A DNA stretch of 64,000 nucleotides from Polynucleobacter victoriensis (GTDB lineage Bacteria; Pseudomonadota; Gammaproteobacteria; Burkholderiales; Burkholderiaceae). Under the pieces are notes generated by a model, which saw only the letters and a program-made list of their open reading frames with translations, was not told the origin of the DNA and searched no databases. Of the stretch, positions 7,040-16,307 are shown piece by piece. Every line of letters starts with the position of its first letter. Position 1 is the stretch's first letter. Position numbers and translations under genes: made by a program. Location: positions 310,001-374,000 of the forward strand of contig NZ_FYEX01000001.1 in the NCBI RefSeq assembly GCF_900187875.1. The letters run 5' to 3'.

Positions 7040-7747
7040 ATCAATCAAAATTTGGCGAGTCATCATGGCCTGATCAGGTAGATGAAGACCTAATAAGAAA
7101 CGTGTGAGCGATTTACTTTGCGTCAGAGTCTCTGGATCACTGTAGTTTTTGTCATTCATGAATCTCAGATGTTTGCCCGTCATTACCGGCCAATGACCAG
7201 GGTCATCAGCTTGCAATTTACGTATACCCTTTTCTGGCTGGTACACATAATGCTCATCTTCTTCTGGCGCTGTTTGCGTATCAACACAATGATTAAGCGC
7301 AGCGGCAAAACCTGTTTCTTTTAATAAAGCCAATTCAAAGGGTCTTAAGATGGGCTCAAGATCTTTGGGATCTTGTCCTAATAGATGCACAGTCTTTGCA
7401 TACTCATCATACAAATCTTCGTGAGAGTCTTCTCTAGCAGTGAATTTAACTAAAAGCTCGTTCAAGTAAAAACCACAAAGGAGCGCATCCCCCACCAGCG
7501 GTGGCACCCCACCCAACCACTCTGCCTTGGTCATGGTTCTTAACTCACTTTTGCCACTCCAAGAAACTGCTAATGGCTGAAAGCGCTGCAAAACAGGTCT
7601 TAAAACAGAGTGCGGTCTTTTGGCACCTTTGGCAATTAATGCCATCCGACCATACGAACGTGTGAAAACATCCAGAATGAGACTGGTTTCTTTATAAGGA
7701 ATGCTGTGAAGCACAAATGCTGGTTCGTCGGTTACTCGCACGGCCAT
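7025..7747 (-). CDS. recO: DNA repair protein RecO
   Basis: A 240-aa protein with the RecO OB-fold N-terminus: FVLHSIPYKETSLILDVFT, then GRMALIAKGAKRP. RecO anneals single strands and, with RecR, loads RecA onto SSB-coated gaps. The central Cys-rich zinc site seen in some RecO proteins is not evident. It follows era by 9 bp on the same strand. Its last codons contain the promoter of the inserted toxin-antitoxin pair, and the stop region overlaps upstream sequence of the antitoxin. Confidence 0.93.
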   Translation of the reverse strand: MAVRVTDEPAFVLHSIPYKETSLILDVFTRSYGRMALIAKGAKRPHSVLRPVLQRFQPLAVSWSGKSELRTMTKAEWLGGVPPLVGDALLCGFYLNELLVKFTAREDSHEDLYDEYAKTVHLLGQDPKDLEPILRPFELALLKETGFAAALNHCVDTQTAPEEDEHYVYQPEKGIRKLQADDPGHWPVMTGKHLRFMNDKNYSDPETLTQSKSLTRFLLGLHLPDQAMMTRQILIDLKKI

Positions 7748-7756
7748 GATGTTGGC

Positions 7757-8662
7757 TTACTCAATACCCTGTTCACGCAAAATGACACGGTCATCAGCCC
7801 AACCACTCTTGACCTTGACCCAAGTCTCTAAAAAGACTTTGCCATCAAATAGTTTTTCCATGTCTTGACGAGCTTCAGTGGAGATGCGCTTTAACTTAGC
7901 CCCCTTCTCCCCAATCACCATGGCCTTGTGGCTTTCTCGATCAACCAAGATGGTTGCTGCAATACGTCTTAAAGCACCATCCATTTTGAATTGATCAATA
8001 ATCACAGCGCTTGAATACGGTAACTCATCACCAGTGTGGCGGAAAACTTTTTCCCTTAAGATTTCTGCTGCTAAAAATTTCTCGCTACGATCAGTCAACA
8101 TATCAGGATCGTAAATTGCCTCCTGCTCCGGCAAATACGGCTCTAAAAAACTTAGTAGTCGTTTGACATCATCAGCACTTTTAGCCGTCATCGGGATGAT
8201 TTCTGAGAAATCATGCTTCTCACTCATCTCTCGCATGAAAGTAAACAACTTTTGATCACGATCTTCTGGCGCATCCGCTCTTTGCGCAAAGACATCTAAT
8301 TTATTTGCAAGTAAAACCACAGGAATGTCTTTTGGCAAGATTTCTAATACTTGCTCGTCCGCTTTACTCCAGTAGCCAGACTCAACCACAAAACAAATCA
8401 CATCCACATCTGCCATGGTTGACTTGACTGTGCGGTTCATAACCTTGTTCATGGCATTGCTGTACTTCGTTTGAAACCCTGGGGTATCGACCAAAATAAA
8501 TTGAGCTGTCTCGGTCGTGTTAACGCCCAAAATACGATGGCGTGTAGTTTGCGCCTTACGCGAAGTAATACTTACCTTTTGACCCACCAATGCGTTGAGC
8601 AAAGTTGACTTACCAACGTTAGGGCGACCTACTAATGCTACCGTTCCACAGCGAAATGTCAT
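7757..8662 (-). CDS. era: GTPase Era
   Basis: A 301-aa protein with G1 GRPNVGKST (12-20), G3 DTPGF, G4 NKLD, and a C-terminal KH domain with VIGEKGAKLKRI. Era binds the 3' end of 16S rRNA and helps assemble the 30S subunit. It is normal in length and sits between rnc and recO, the widely conserved order. A possible AAGGA Shine-Dalgarno lies rather far (about 14 nt) before the ATG. Confidence 0.96.
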   Translation of the reverse strand: MTFRCGTVALVGRPNVGKSTLLNALVGQKVSITSRKAQTTRHRILGVNTTETAQFILVDTPGFQTKYSNAMNKVMNRTVKSTMADVDVICFVVESGYWSKADEQVLEILPKDIPVVLLANKLDVFAQRADAPEDRDQKLFTFMREMSEKHDFSEIIPMTAKSADDVKRLLSFLEPYLPEQEAIYDPDMLTDRSEKFLAAEILREKVFRHTGDELPYSSAVIIDQFKMDGALRRIAATILVDRESHKAMVIGEKGAKLKRISTEARQDMEKLFDGKVFLETWVKVKSGWADDRVILREQGIE

Positions 8663-8686
8663 GTAGGTGAGTTCCTTTAGCGATAT

Positions 8687-9490
8687 TTACTCAGACTTCA
8701 ACTTAAGATTAAGTTGATCATCTGTAGGATCTTTGGCGGTTACCAAAGAAGCTTTCTTTTTAGTGGCTTTAGTCTTTTTAGGTTTTCTGCCAGATTGAGA
8801 AACAATTTTTTGGGCAGCCTCCAAAGCCAGCTTTGCAGCTGCTTGCTCAGCAGCACGGCGCGATGCGCCTTTACCATTCAAAGTGATTTTCAAACTTGGA
8901 ATAGAACATTCGACTTCAAATTGTTGGTTATGTGCAACCCCAGTAGTCGCGACCACGTTATAAATCGGCAACGGTAATTGATGTCCTTGCAGATATTCTT
9001 GTAAAAGCGTTTTATCGTCTTTACCCAAAGTTCTTGGATCAACATGCTCCAAGATTTGCGAATACCATTTTCTTAAAACCTTCTTTGAAGACTCAAAGCC
9101 AGAATCTAAGAAAATAGCACCAACAATTGCCTCAAATGTATCTGCCAAGATGGATGGTCGTTTAAAACCACCACTCTTTAACTCACCCTCACCCAAACGC
9201 AAACAATCTGATAGTTGCAATGCTTGAGCTATCTCATACAAAGCTTGCTGTTTAACGAGATTAGCTCTCACACGAGATAAATCGCCCTCATCTAAGTCGT
9301 GATAGCGCTCATAAAGAATCTCTGCAACTGTACAGTTCAATACGGAGTCACCCAAAAACTCCAAGCGTTCATTATTCTTTTTGCTATGACTGCGATGAGT
9401 CAAAGCTTGCATGAGTAAATCAGGTTTTTCAAAAACGTAACCCAATCTCTCCTGTAAGAGCCTTAAGTCAACAGGTGCACGTGGTGTCAT
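8687..9490 (-). CDS. rnc: Ribonuclease III
   Basis: The catalytic RNase III signature NERLEFLGDSVLN is present, with a downstream acidic cluster (DTFEAIVGAIFLDSGF) and a C-terminal double-stranded RNA-binding domain ending in AAEQAAAKLALE. RNase III processes rRNA precursors and structured mRNAs. The C-terminal tail is Lys-rich (KKTKATKKKA) and longer than in E. coli. I prefer the ATG at 9490 because AAGG lies 5 nt before it. A GTG at 9514 overlaps the lepB stop (GTGA) and would add eight residues, so either start is possible. Confidence 0.94.
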   Translation of the reverse strand: MTPRAPVDLRLLQERLGYVFEKPDLLMQALTHRSHSKKNNERLEFLGDSVLNCTVAEILYERYHDLDEGDLSRVRANLVKQQALYEIAQALQLSDCLRLGEGELKSGGFKRPSILADTFEAIVGAIFLDSGFESSKKVLRKWYSQILEHVDPRTLGKDDKTLLQEYLQGHQLPLPIYNVVATTGVAHNQQFEVECSIPSLKITLNGKGASRRAAEQAAAKLALEAAQKIVSQSGRKPKKTKATKKKASLVTAKDPTDDQLNLKLKSE

Positions 9491-9510
9491 ATCCGCCTTT
9501 ACTACCTTGT

Positions 9511-10317
9511 TCACTCAAAACGCCCAATACGCTTTAAGTCACCCAGGTTCATCCAAACGAAGAATGCTTTACCAACTAAATTTCTTTCAGGTACAAAACC
9601 CCAATAACGAGAGTCAGCAGAGTTATCCCGGTTATCCCCCATCACAAAGTAATGACCAGGAGGCACGGTGCAAGTAACCCCACTCATGCTGTAAGTGCAA
9701 TTCTCATAAAACGGAAAACGATCTTGCGTGTAAACGCCAGCAGGTCGCTCTGGGTGGTTCAATACATTGTGCGACACACCGCCAAACTCTTTCGGGAAAG
9801 ACTCACGATAGAACTTGGCATAAGACATATGCTCAGGATCTAAATAGTCAGGCTTTTCATCATAGGTAAAAGCTTGGCCATTTAAAGTCAAACGCTTGTT
9901 TTGATATGAAATCACATCACCGGGCACACCAACCACACGCTTGATGTAATCAACGTTCTCATCTTTGGGATAGCGAAACACCACAACGTCACCACGCTCT
10001 GGAGAGTTCATATCAACAATCTTCTTGTTGATCACTGGCAAACGAATACCGTAAGTGTATTTATTCACCAAAATAAAATCGCCAATCATGAGCGTTGGAA
10101 TCATCGAACCTGATGGGATCTTGAATGGCTCAAATAAGAATGAACGCAAGAAAAATACCGCAAAAATGACTGGGAAGAAACTAGCTGTGTACTCTAACCA
10201 CAAAGGCATGCGATCAATACCCGCTGCTTTTCTTTTAGGGGCAAAAACTAATTTATCTGCCACCCAAGCAACACCGGTAACCACAGAGAGAATGAAAAGA
10301 ATCAAGGCAAAGTTCAT
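9511..10317 (-). CDS. lepB: Signal peptidase I
   Basis: A 268-aa inner-membrane protease with two N-terminal helices (about 1-20 and 43-62). The catalytic Ser71 is in IPSGSMIPTL and the general-base Lys126 in DYIKRVVGVPGD. Box D/E appears as GDNRDNSADSRYWGFVP. It removes signal peptides from exported proteins at the periplasmic face. Its ATG overlaps the lepA stop by one base (TAATG), so it is translationally coupled to lepA. Confidence 0.97.
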   Translation of the reverse strand: MNFALILFILSVVTGVAWVADKLVFAPKRKAAGIDRMPLWLEYTASFFPVIFAVFFLRSFLFEPFKIPSGSMIPTLMIGDFILVNKYTYGIRLPVINKKIVDMNSPERGDVVVFRYPKDENVDYIKRVVGVPGDVISYQNKRLTLNGQAFTYDEKPDYLDPEHMSYAKFYRESFPKEFGGVSHNVLNHPERPAGVYTQDRFPFYENCTYSMSGVTCTVPPGHYFVMGDNRDNSADSRYWGFVPERNLVGKAFFVWMNLGDLKRIGRFE

Positions 10318-12125
10318 TACTTGTCCTCCACCTGCAAGATCGCCAAGAAGGCTTCTTGTGGAATCTCCACACTACCCACTTGTTTCATACGACGCTTACC
10401 TTCTTTTTGCTTTTCTAGAAGTTTCTTCTTACGCGTAATATCACCACCGTAACACTTGGCCAAAACGTTTTTACGTAAAGCCTTCACGTTCTCACGCGCA
10501 ATGATCCCACTACCAATAGCCGCCTGAATCGCCACATCAAACATCTGGCGCGGAATAATCTCACGCATCTTGGCTACCACCTCGCGACCACGATATTGAC
10601 TGTTGCTTCTATGTACGATGATAGATAGAGCATCTACCTTCTCACTGTTGATCAAGATATCTACCTTGACCACATCAGAAGCGCGATACTCTTTGAACTC
10701 GTAATCCATCGATGCATAGCCACGTGAGATTGATTTGAGACGATCAAAGAAATCTAAAACAATTTCAGCCATCGGCATCTCATAAGTTAACTTCACTTGG
10801 CGCCCAACGTACTGCATATCCATTTGGATACCACGCTTACCTGTACATAGAGTAATGACTGAGCCCACATACTCTTGTGGCATGAACAAGTTCACGACCA
10901 CAATCGGCTCCATGATCATTTCAATACGACTTGGGTCTGGCATTTTTGATGGGTTATCAACAACTAGCTTGGAGCCGTCTTTTAATTCGACTTCATAAAC
11001 CACTGTCGGCGCTGTGGTGATCAACTCCATGTTGAACTCGCGCTCTAAACGCTCTTGCACAATCTCCATGTGCAATAGACCCAAGAAGCCGCAACGGAAA
11101 CCAAAGCCCAAAGCTTGAGAAACTTCTGGCTCATACATCAATGCTGCATCGTTTAACTTCAGTTTTTCTAAAGACTCGCGCAAAGCATCGTATTGGTTTG
11201 ACTCCACAGGATACAAACCAGCAAACACTTGTGGTTGTACCTCTTTAAAGCCAGGCAATGGCGCTGTTGCAGGCGTTCTATTTTGCTGGCCCGGTGCATG
11301 GGTAACAGTGTCACCCACCTTGGCAGCTTTGAGCTCTTTAATACCAGCAATAATGAAGCCTACCTGTCCAGCAGATAACTCAGCGCGATCCACAGACTTG
11401 GGCGTAAAGACACCCACGTGCTCCACCAAATGTTGCGTGCCAGACGCCATTAATAAAACTTTATCTTTTGGTTTTAAGGTGCCGTTAATCACACGCACCA
11501 ACATCACCACACCCACATAGTTGTCAAACCATGAATCAACAATCAAGGCTTGTAGTGGTGCAGTTGAATCACCTTTAGGCGGTGGCACTTTTTGAATTAA
11601 ATCTTCTAAAACATCTTGCACGCCCATGCCTGTTTTTGCAGAACAAGAAACAGCATCAGTCGCATCAATACCAATCACATCCTCAATCTCTTGTTTAGCG
11701 CGATCAGGATCAGCTTGAGGCAAATCGATTTTGTTTAAAACAGGTACCACCTCCACACCAAGCTCGATAGCGGTGTAGCAGTTAGCCACAGTTTGGGCTT
11801 CAACCCCTTGGCTGGCATCCACCACCAATAAAGCACCCTCACAAGCGGACAAAGAACGGCTGACTTCATAAGAAAAGTCGACGTGTCCTGGGGTATCAAT
11901 CAGGTTGAGGTTATAAATCTTGCCATCACGAGCTTTGTAGTTCAAAGCAGCCGTTTGTGCCTTAATCGTGATGCCGCGTTCTTTCTCAATGTCCATAGAA
12001 TCAAGGACTTGAGCTTCCATTTCGCGGTCTGAAAGACCGCCACATAGCTGAATAATTCGGTCTGCTAGGGTCGACTTACCGTGGTCGATATGGGCAATGA
12101 TAGAAAAGTTACGTATATGATCCAT
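10317..12125 (-). CDS. lepA: Elongation factor 4 (LepA)
   Basis: A 602-aa translational GTPase with AHIDHGKSTL (G1), the switch II DTPGHVDF and NKIDLP (G4), followed by EF-G-like domains and the LepA-specific C-terminal domain (GGDITRKKKLLEKQKEGKRRM). LepA acts on ribosomes in translation and 30S maturation. AGGA lies about 6 nt before the ATG. It is the first gene of lepA-lepB-rnc-era-recO and lies 157 bp after mucD; that gap contains two U-poor hairpins and a short palindrome. Confidence 0.97.
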   Translation of the reverse strand: MDHIRNFSIIAHIDHGKSTLADRIIQLCGGLSDREMEAQVLDSMDIEKERGITIKAQTAALNYKARDGKIYNLNLIDTPGHVDFSYEVSRSLSACEGALLVVDASQGVEAQTVANCYTAIELGVEVVPVLNKIDLPQADPDRAKQEIEDVIGIDATDAVSCSAKTGMGVQDVLEDLIQKVPPPKGDSTAPLQALIVDSWFDNYVGVVMLVRVINGTLKPKDKVLLMASGTQHLVEHVGVFTPKSVDRAELSAGQVGFIIAGIKELKAAKVGDTVTHAPGQQNRTPATAPLPGFKEVQPQVFAGLYPVESNQYDALRESLEKLKLNDAALMYEPEVSQALGFGFRCGFLGLLHMEIVQERLEREFNMELITTAPTVVYEVELKDGSKLVVDNPSKMPDPSRIEMIMEPIVVVNLFMPQEYVGSVITLCTGKRGIQMDMQYVGRQVKLTYEMPMAEIVLDFFDRLKSISRGYASMDYEFKEYRASDVVKVDILINSEKVDALSIIVHRSNSQYRGREVVAKMREIIPRQMFDVAIQAAIGSGIIARENVKALRKNVLAKCYGGDITRKKKLLEKQKEGKRRMKQVGSVEIPQEAFLAILQVEDK

Positions 12126-12162
12126 GGATTCCTTAAAACGGCTTGCCGCAATGCAACACCAT

Positions 12163-12175
12163 ATTGCACTGCAAT
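12163..12175. repeat. Odd palindrome upstream of lepA
   Basis: ATTGCA-C-TGCAAT is a perfect 13-bp inverted repeat with one central base, 38 bp before the lepA start. A related copy, GCAATGCAA at 12148-12156, could also pair with TTGCACTGC. It could be an operator or a small hairpin in the lepA leader. Confidence 0.4.
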
Positions 12176-12206
12176 AAGACGCCTCTCCCCTCTATTGTAG
12201 TCGGAA

Positions 12207-12269
12207 CGGGGGCAAACCCCCGATTTCTGAGAAAGCCAAGCAAAGTTGAGGGATATACCCCCAACTTTG
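12207..12269 (-). other. Two adjacent hairpins without U tract between mucD and lepA
   Basis: Hairpin A (12241-12269) has a 12-bp stem with one A/C mismatch and loop ATATA. Hairpin B (12207-12222) has a 6-bp all-GC stem with a 4-nt loop. Neither is followed by a T run on the minus strand, so they are not normal terminators. They could slow polymerase, stabilise the mucD 3' end or mark a processing site. Confidence 0.55.
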
Positions 12270-12282
12270 GGCGTTTGACGAG

Positions 12283-13791
12283 TTATTTGCCTGGTTTTAC
12301 AGGGATAACAAGCGTGCTATCACCTCTGCGAATAAACACAGCGACAGATTTATTATTTTTTGCCACTGCCTTCACAGCGATTTCGAATTGCTTCGCTGCA
12401 ATAATGTCTACATCACCCAAGCGCACAATCACATCACCCACTCGCGCCCCTGCTCTAGATAGCGGACCATCCTCAGCCAAAGCCTGAATCTCAACACCTG
12501 TTTTGATGGAGAGCTCACGACGCTTAGCATCACTCACATCAATCACGCCCACACCCAATGCATTGGTTGTGGTTGCAGCGGGCTCATCATCTTGTTTCTT
12601 AGCAGCCACTTTTTCAGGAGGTTCCATATCCGCCACAGTGATGCTCAATTCTTTTTGGGCACCCTTACGCCACACCATCAAAGAAACTTTTGAACCTGGA
12701 CGTGTGTCACCAACGATTCTTGGTAAATCAGATGATTTTTCAATGGGGCGCTCATTAAAGCTCAGAATAATGTCACCAGGCTCAAGACCCGCTTTATCAG
12801 CAGGCGCACCCAACTCAACATTACGTACTAAGGCGCCGCGCGCCTTATTAAGCCCTAAGCTTTCTGCAACTTCTTTGCTAACCTCAGCAATTGCCACACC
12901 AATACGACCACGACTAACCTTGCCCGTACTTCTCAATTGATTAGAAATACGCATCGCTTCATCCATCGGGATGGCAAAAGAGATGCCCATGTAACCACCA
13001 GAGCGTGAGAAGATTTGCGAGTTAATACCCACCACTTCACCGCGAGTGTTTAATAGTGGGCCACCAGAGTTACCTGGGTTAACCGCAACGTCCGTCTGAA
13101 TAAACGGTAAGTAGTCACCTGTGTCACGACTTTTCGCCGACACAATGCCTGCAGTCACTGTGTTCTCTAAACCAAATGGCGAACCAATCGCTAACACCCA
13201 CTCACCAACACGCACCTTGGATGAGTCACCTATTGGTAAACGCGGTAAGCCTGTTGCTTCAATCTTCACCAAAGCCACATCCGTGCGCTTATCAGCACCG
13301 ATCAACTTGGCTTTGAACTCTCTCTTGTCTGGCAATGTGACATAAATGGTCGTTGCACCTTCCACAACGTGAGCATTGGTCAAGATATAACCATTGCTTT
13401 CAATCACAAACCCTGAACCTACTCCACGGTTTTGCTCTTCTTGTTGTGGCTTGCGGTTCGGTTGCTGTTGTTTAGGTGTTGGCAACGGAATACCAAAAAA
13501 GCGGCGAAAGAATTCCGCCTGCTCATCATCCAAACCGGGCATACCAGGAATACCACCCGATTGACGCACATTTACTTTTTCAGTTGTACGAATGTTCACA
13601 ACTGCTGGATTGGCCTTCTCAACCAAATCCGCAAAATCAGGATAACCCCGTACTGCTGGCGCTGGGCTTACTGGCGCAGCATTGGCTGGCGCAGTATTAA
13701 CGGCAGCTGCATTATTTTGAGCATACGTTGGCAAAGCCACCAAGGTGCTGGCAGCAATAGAAATACTTAATACAGATAAGATTTTTTTCAT
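12283..13791 (-). CDS. mucD: Periplasmic Do/DegP-family serine protease (MucD-like)
   Basis: A 502-aa HtrA protease. The signal peptide (1-24) ends TYA-Q, followed by a Pro/Ala-rich linker. The trypsin-like domain has His141 (LTNAHVVEG), Asp171 (RTDVALVKI) and Ser242 (NPGNSGGPLL), and two PDZ domains fill 270-500. It degrades or refolds misfolded envelope proteins. Neighbours are fabF upstream and lepA downstream. The sigma-E cluster (rpoE-rseA-rseB) that often precedes mucD in Burkholderiales is absent here. The fabF terminator separates the genes, so mucD needs its own promoter within 13792-13913, where I could not identify a confident one. Confidence 0.93.
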   Translation of the reverse strand: MKKILSVLSISIAASTLVALPTYAQNNAAAVNTAPANAAPVSPAPAVRGYPDFADLVEKANPAVVNIRTTEKVNVRQSGGIPGMPGLDDEQAEFFRRFFGIPLPTPKQQQPNRKPQQEEQNRGVGSGFVIESNGYILTNAHVVEGATTIYVTLPDKREFKAKLIGADKRTDVALVKIEATGLPRLPIGDSSKVRVGEWVLAIGSPFGLENTVTAGIVSAKSRDTGDYLPFIQTDVAVNPGNSGGPLLNTRGEVVGINSQIFSRSGGYMGISFAIPMDEAMRISNQLRSTGKVSRGRIGVAIAEVSKEVAESLGLNKARGALVRNVELGAPADKAGLEPGDIILSFNERPIEKSSDLPRIVGDTRPGSKVSLMVWRKGAQKELSITVADMEPPEKVAAKKQDDEPAATTTNALGVGVIDVSDAKRRELSIKTGVEIQALAEDGPLSRAGARVGDVIVRLGDVDIIAAKQFEIAVKAVAKNNKSVAVFIRRGDSTLVIPVKPGK

Positions 13792-13913
13792 GGTGTTGAT
13801 ACTTTAGAGCATTCAGACAGTATTTGCAGGGTTCTTGTTTAAATGTGTTATTGATATGGGTATTAACCTAGGTACTTATGTGGGTATATGGGCCTTATTT
13901 TCAAGATTTTCCA

Positions 13914-13944
13914 GGAAAAATAAAAGCCTCCAATTGGAGGCTTT
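13914..13944 (-). terminator. Terminator of the fab gene cluster
   Basis: AAAGCCTCC (13923-13931) and GGAGGCTTT (13936-13944) form a perfect 9-bp stem with loop AATT. On the minus strand it is followed by TTTTATTTTT-like sequence. It ends the operon after fabF. Confidence 0.85.
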
Positions 13945-13971
13945 CTTCCTAACCTTGGATTGGCTAAATAC

Positions 13972-15216
13972 TTAAATACGGCGGAAAACCAAAGTACCGT
14001 TTGTGCCACCAAAGCCAAAGTTGTTTTTAACCGCTACATCAATCTTCACATCACGAGCTGTATTGGCACAGTAGTCCAAATCGCACTCAGGATCTTGATT
14101 AATGATGTTGATAGTCGGCGGTGATTTTTGATGATGTAACGCCAATACTGTAAATACTGACTCCAAACCACCTGCACCACCCAATAAGTGACCAGTCATC
14201 GATTTAGTAGAGTTCACCACCACACCCTTAGCAGCAGCACCTAACGCCGCCTTAAGAGCTTCAGTTTCGTTCTTATCACCCAAAGGTGTTGAAGTGCCAT
14301 GAGCATTCACATAGTGCACTTGGTCTGGGTTAACACCAGCGTCTTTCAGTGCATTCACCATACAACGACGTGGGCCATCCATATTAGGTGCAGTCATGTG
14401 ATAAGCATCACCACTCATACCAAAACCTGCTAACTCAGCATAGATTTTGGCGCCACGCGCTTTAGCGTGTTCGTATTCTTCTAAAACCAACACACCACCA
14501 CCCTCACCTAGAACAAAACCATCGCGGTCTTTATCCCAAGGACGTGAAGCAGTTGCTGGATCATCGTTACGCGTTGACAAGGCTCTTGCGGCCGCAAAAC
14601 CACCCACACCCAAAGGTGAAATAGTTGATTCTGCACCACCAGCCAACATCACATCAGCATCTCCATACTGAATCAAACGAGCCGCCAAACCAATGCTGTG
14701 CAAACCTGTTGTACAGGCAGTTACAGCAGCAACGTTCGGACCTTTGAGATTCAAATTAATGCTCAAGTGACCTGAAATCATATTGATGATTGAACCAGGT
14801 ACAAAGAACGGAGAAATGCGGCGTGCGCCACGATTGGTGTATTCGGTGTGGGTCTCTTCAATCATTGGCAAACCGCCAATGCCCGAACCCACTAATACGC
14901 CAATTCTTTCAGAATTAGCGTCTGTAACTGTGATGCCAGAGTCTTTAAAGGCTTGCATACCAGCTGCGAGACCATAATGGATAAATGTATCCATGTGGCG
15001 AGCTTCCTTAGCCGGGATGTACTCCTCGACATTGAAGTTCTTTACCTCACCGCCAAAATGCACGGCCAAGCCAGAATGATCAAATTTAGTGAGGGTGGCA
15101 ATACCACTGCGACCCGCTAATAAATTTTCCCAAGCTTCACCGACGGTATTACCAACAGGTGAAACCAAGCCTAGTCCGGTAACGACTACCCGGCGCTGTC
15201 CCTTACCCTGGCTCAC
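13972..15216 (-). CDS. fabF: 3-oxoacyl-[ACP] synthase II
   Basis: A 414-aa condensing enzyme with active-site Cys168 in AVTACTTGLHS, and the two histidines in NAHGTSTPLGD and SMTGHLLGGAG. FabF elongates acyl-ACP with malonyl-ACP and sets membrane fluidity. The start codon is GTG (15216), 6 bp after the acpP stop, with AAGG some 11 nt upstream. It is the last gene of the rpmF-plsX-fabHDG-acpP-fabF series. Confidence 0.96.
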   Translation of the reverse strand: MSQGKGQRRVVVTGLGLVSPVGNTVGEAWENLLAGRSGIATLTKFDHSGLAVHFGGEVKNFNVEEYIPAKEARHMDTFIHYGLAAGMQAFKDSGITVTDANSERIGVLVGSGIGGLPMIEETHTEYTNRGARRISPFFVPGSIINMISGHLSINLNLKGPNVAAVTACTTGLHSIGLAARLIQYGDADVMLAGGAESTISPLGVGGFAAARALSTRNDDPATASRPWDKDRDGFVLGEGGGVLVLEEYEHAKARGAKIYAELAGFGMSGDAYHMTAPNMDGPRRCMVNALKDAGVNPDQVHYVNAHGTSTPLGDKNETEALKAALGAAAKGVVVNSTKSMTGHLLGGAGGLESVFTVLALHHQKSPPTINIINQDPECDLDYCANTARDVKIDVAVKNNFGFGGTNGTLVFRRI

Positions 15217-15222
15217 AGCTAA

Positions 15223-15459
15223 TTAGCCTTGTTTGGACTTGGCGAAATCGATAGCCAATTGAACAGTAGTGATTTTTTCAGCTTCTTCGTCTGGAATCTC
15301 GATGCCGAACTCATCTTCTAATGCCATAACCAACTCAACTGTGTCGAGAGAATCTGCACCCAAGTCATTAACGAAAGATGATTCATTCTTGATTTCTGAT
15401 TCGTCTTTGCCTAATTGCTCAGCTACGATTTTCTTAACGCGTTGTTCGATGTTATCCAT
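15223..15459 (-). CDS. acpP: Acyl carrier protein
   Basis: A 78-aa acidic protein starting MDNIEQRVKKIVAEQLG, with the phosphopantetheine site GADSLDTVELVM at Ser37. It carries growing acyl chains for all Fab enzymes and PlsX in this cluster. I chose the ATG at 15459 (GGGGA 6 nt upstream) over an ATG four codons earlier, because it gives the standard length and N-terminus. Confidence 0.97.
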   Translation of the reverse strand: MDNIEQRVKKIVAEQLGKDESEIKNESSFVNDLGADSLDTVELVMALEDEFGIEIPDEEAEKITTVQLAIDFAKSKQG

Positions 15460-15522
15460 GTAATCCCCCAAGGGTTGTTGTAAAAATGTTGAAAAAAGAT
15501 TTTATCAGCTTATTTGACCAAA

Positions 15523-16263
15523 TTAGCTCAAATAAAGTCCACCATTCACATGAAGCGTCGTTCCCGTGATGTAACCAGCCCCTGGAGAAGCTAAAAATGC
15601 CACCGCATGGGCGATATCTTCAGGAGTTCCAAGGCGTTGCAAGGGAATATTCACTTTTAATGAATTTTGCTGCTCTTCTGAGAGGGCTTTGGTCATATCA
15701 GTATCGATAAAACCAGGCGCCACACAGTTCACAGTGATGTTACGGCTACCAATTTCACGCGCCAAGGCACGTGACATACCTGCTACACCGGCTTTTGCCG
15801 CTGCGTAGTTGGCCTGCCCTGGGTTGCCACTGCTTCCCACAACAGAAGTAATATTAATAATGCGTCCGCCCTTCGCTTTCATCATCGGGCGCAAAACGCC
15901 ACGTGCTAAGCGGAAAACAGCGCTTAAATTAGTGTCAATCACAGAAGTCCACTCATCATCCTTCATGCGCATGGCCAAGTTGTCTTGTGTGATACCAGCG
16001 TTATTAACCAAGATATTGAGTGCACCGCGCTCTTTAACAATGCTATCGATCAAAGCATCACAAGCGGCGGCATCATTCACATTGAGAACCGCACCAGCAC
16101 CACCCGTTGGCTTAAGAGCAGCATCAATGTCTTTGGCACCAGATTCGCTAGTCGCTGTACCAATCACGATAGCGCCTTGTTTAGCTAATTCCATCGCAAT
16201 CGCACGGCCAATGCCGCGTGATGCACCTGTTACTAAAGCAATTTGTCCTGTTAATGTACTCAC
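15523..16263 (-). CDS. fabG: 3-oxoacyl-[ACP] reductase
   Basis: A short-chain dehydrogenase/reductase with the NADPH motif TGASRGIGRAIA, NNAG, the catalytic Ser in TSVVGSSG and YAAAKAG (Tyr/Lys), and the conserved C-terminal TGTTLHVNGG. It reduces 3-oxoacyl-ACP in fatty acid elongation. I prefer the GTG at 16263 (product MSTLTGQIALVTG, 246 aa) because GGGAGAG lies just upstream. A TTG at 16275 would add four residues and has no ribosome binding site. Confidence 0.96.
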   Translation of the reverse strand: MSTLTGQIALVTGASRGIGRAIAMELAKQGAIVIGTATSESGAKDIDAALKPTGGAGAVLNVNDAAACDALIDSIVKERGALNILVNNAGITQDNLAMRMKDDEWTSVIDTNLSAVFRLARGVLRPMMKAKGGRIINITSVVGSSGNPGQANYAAAKAGVAGMSRALAREIGSRNITVNCVAPGFIDTDMTKALSEEQQNSLKVNIPLQRLGTPEDIAHAVAFLASPGAGYITGTTLHVNGGLYLS

Positions 16264-16307
16264 CAACTCTCCCAACCTTATTTTCTTTCTAGTTTGTGTC
16301 CAAATAA

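Noticed and set aside
12207..12222. Intrinsic terminator after mucD
   Set aside because: The GC stem is good but no T run follows on the minus strand, so I list it only as a hairpin.
13432..13770. Open frame on the plus strand antisense to mucD
   Set aside because: It lies fully inside the well-conserved mucD coding region, has no ribosome site and translates to a biased, family-free sequence. The same holds for many antisense frames over fabF, fabG, pmbA and the AEC gene.
13792..13913. Sigma-E promoter of mucD
   Set aside because: GAAC and TCTGA strings are present but about 12 bp apart instead of about 16, so the match is not credible.
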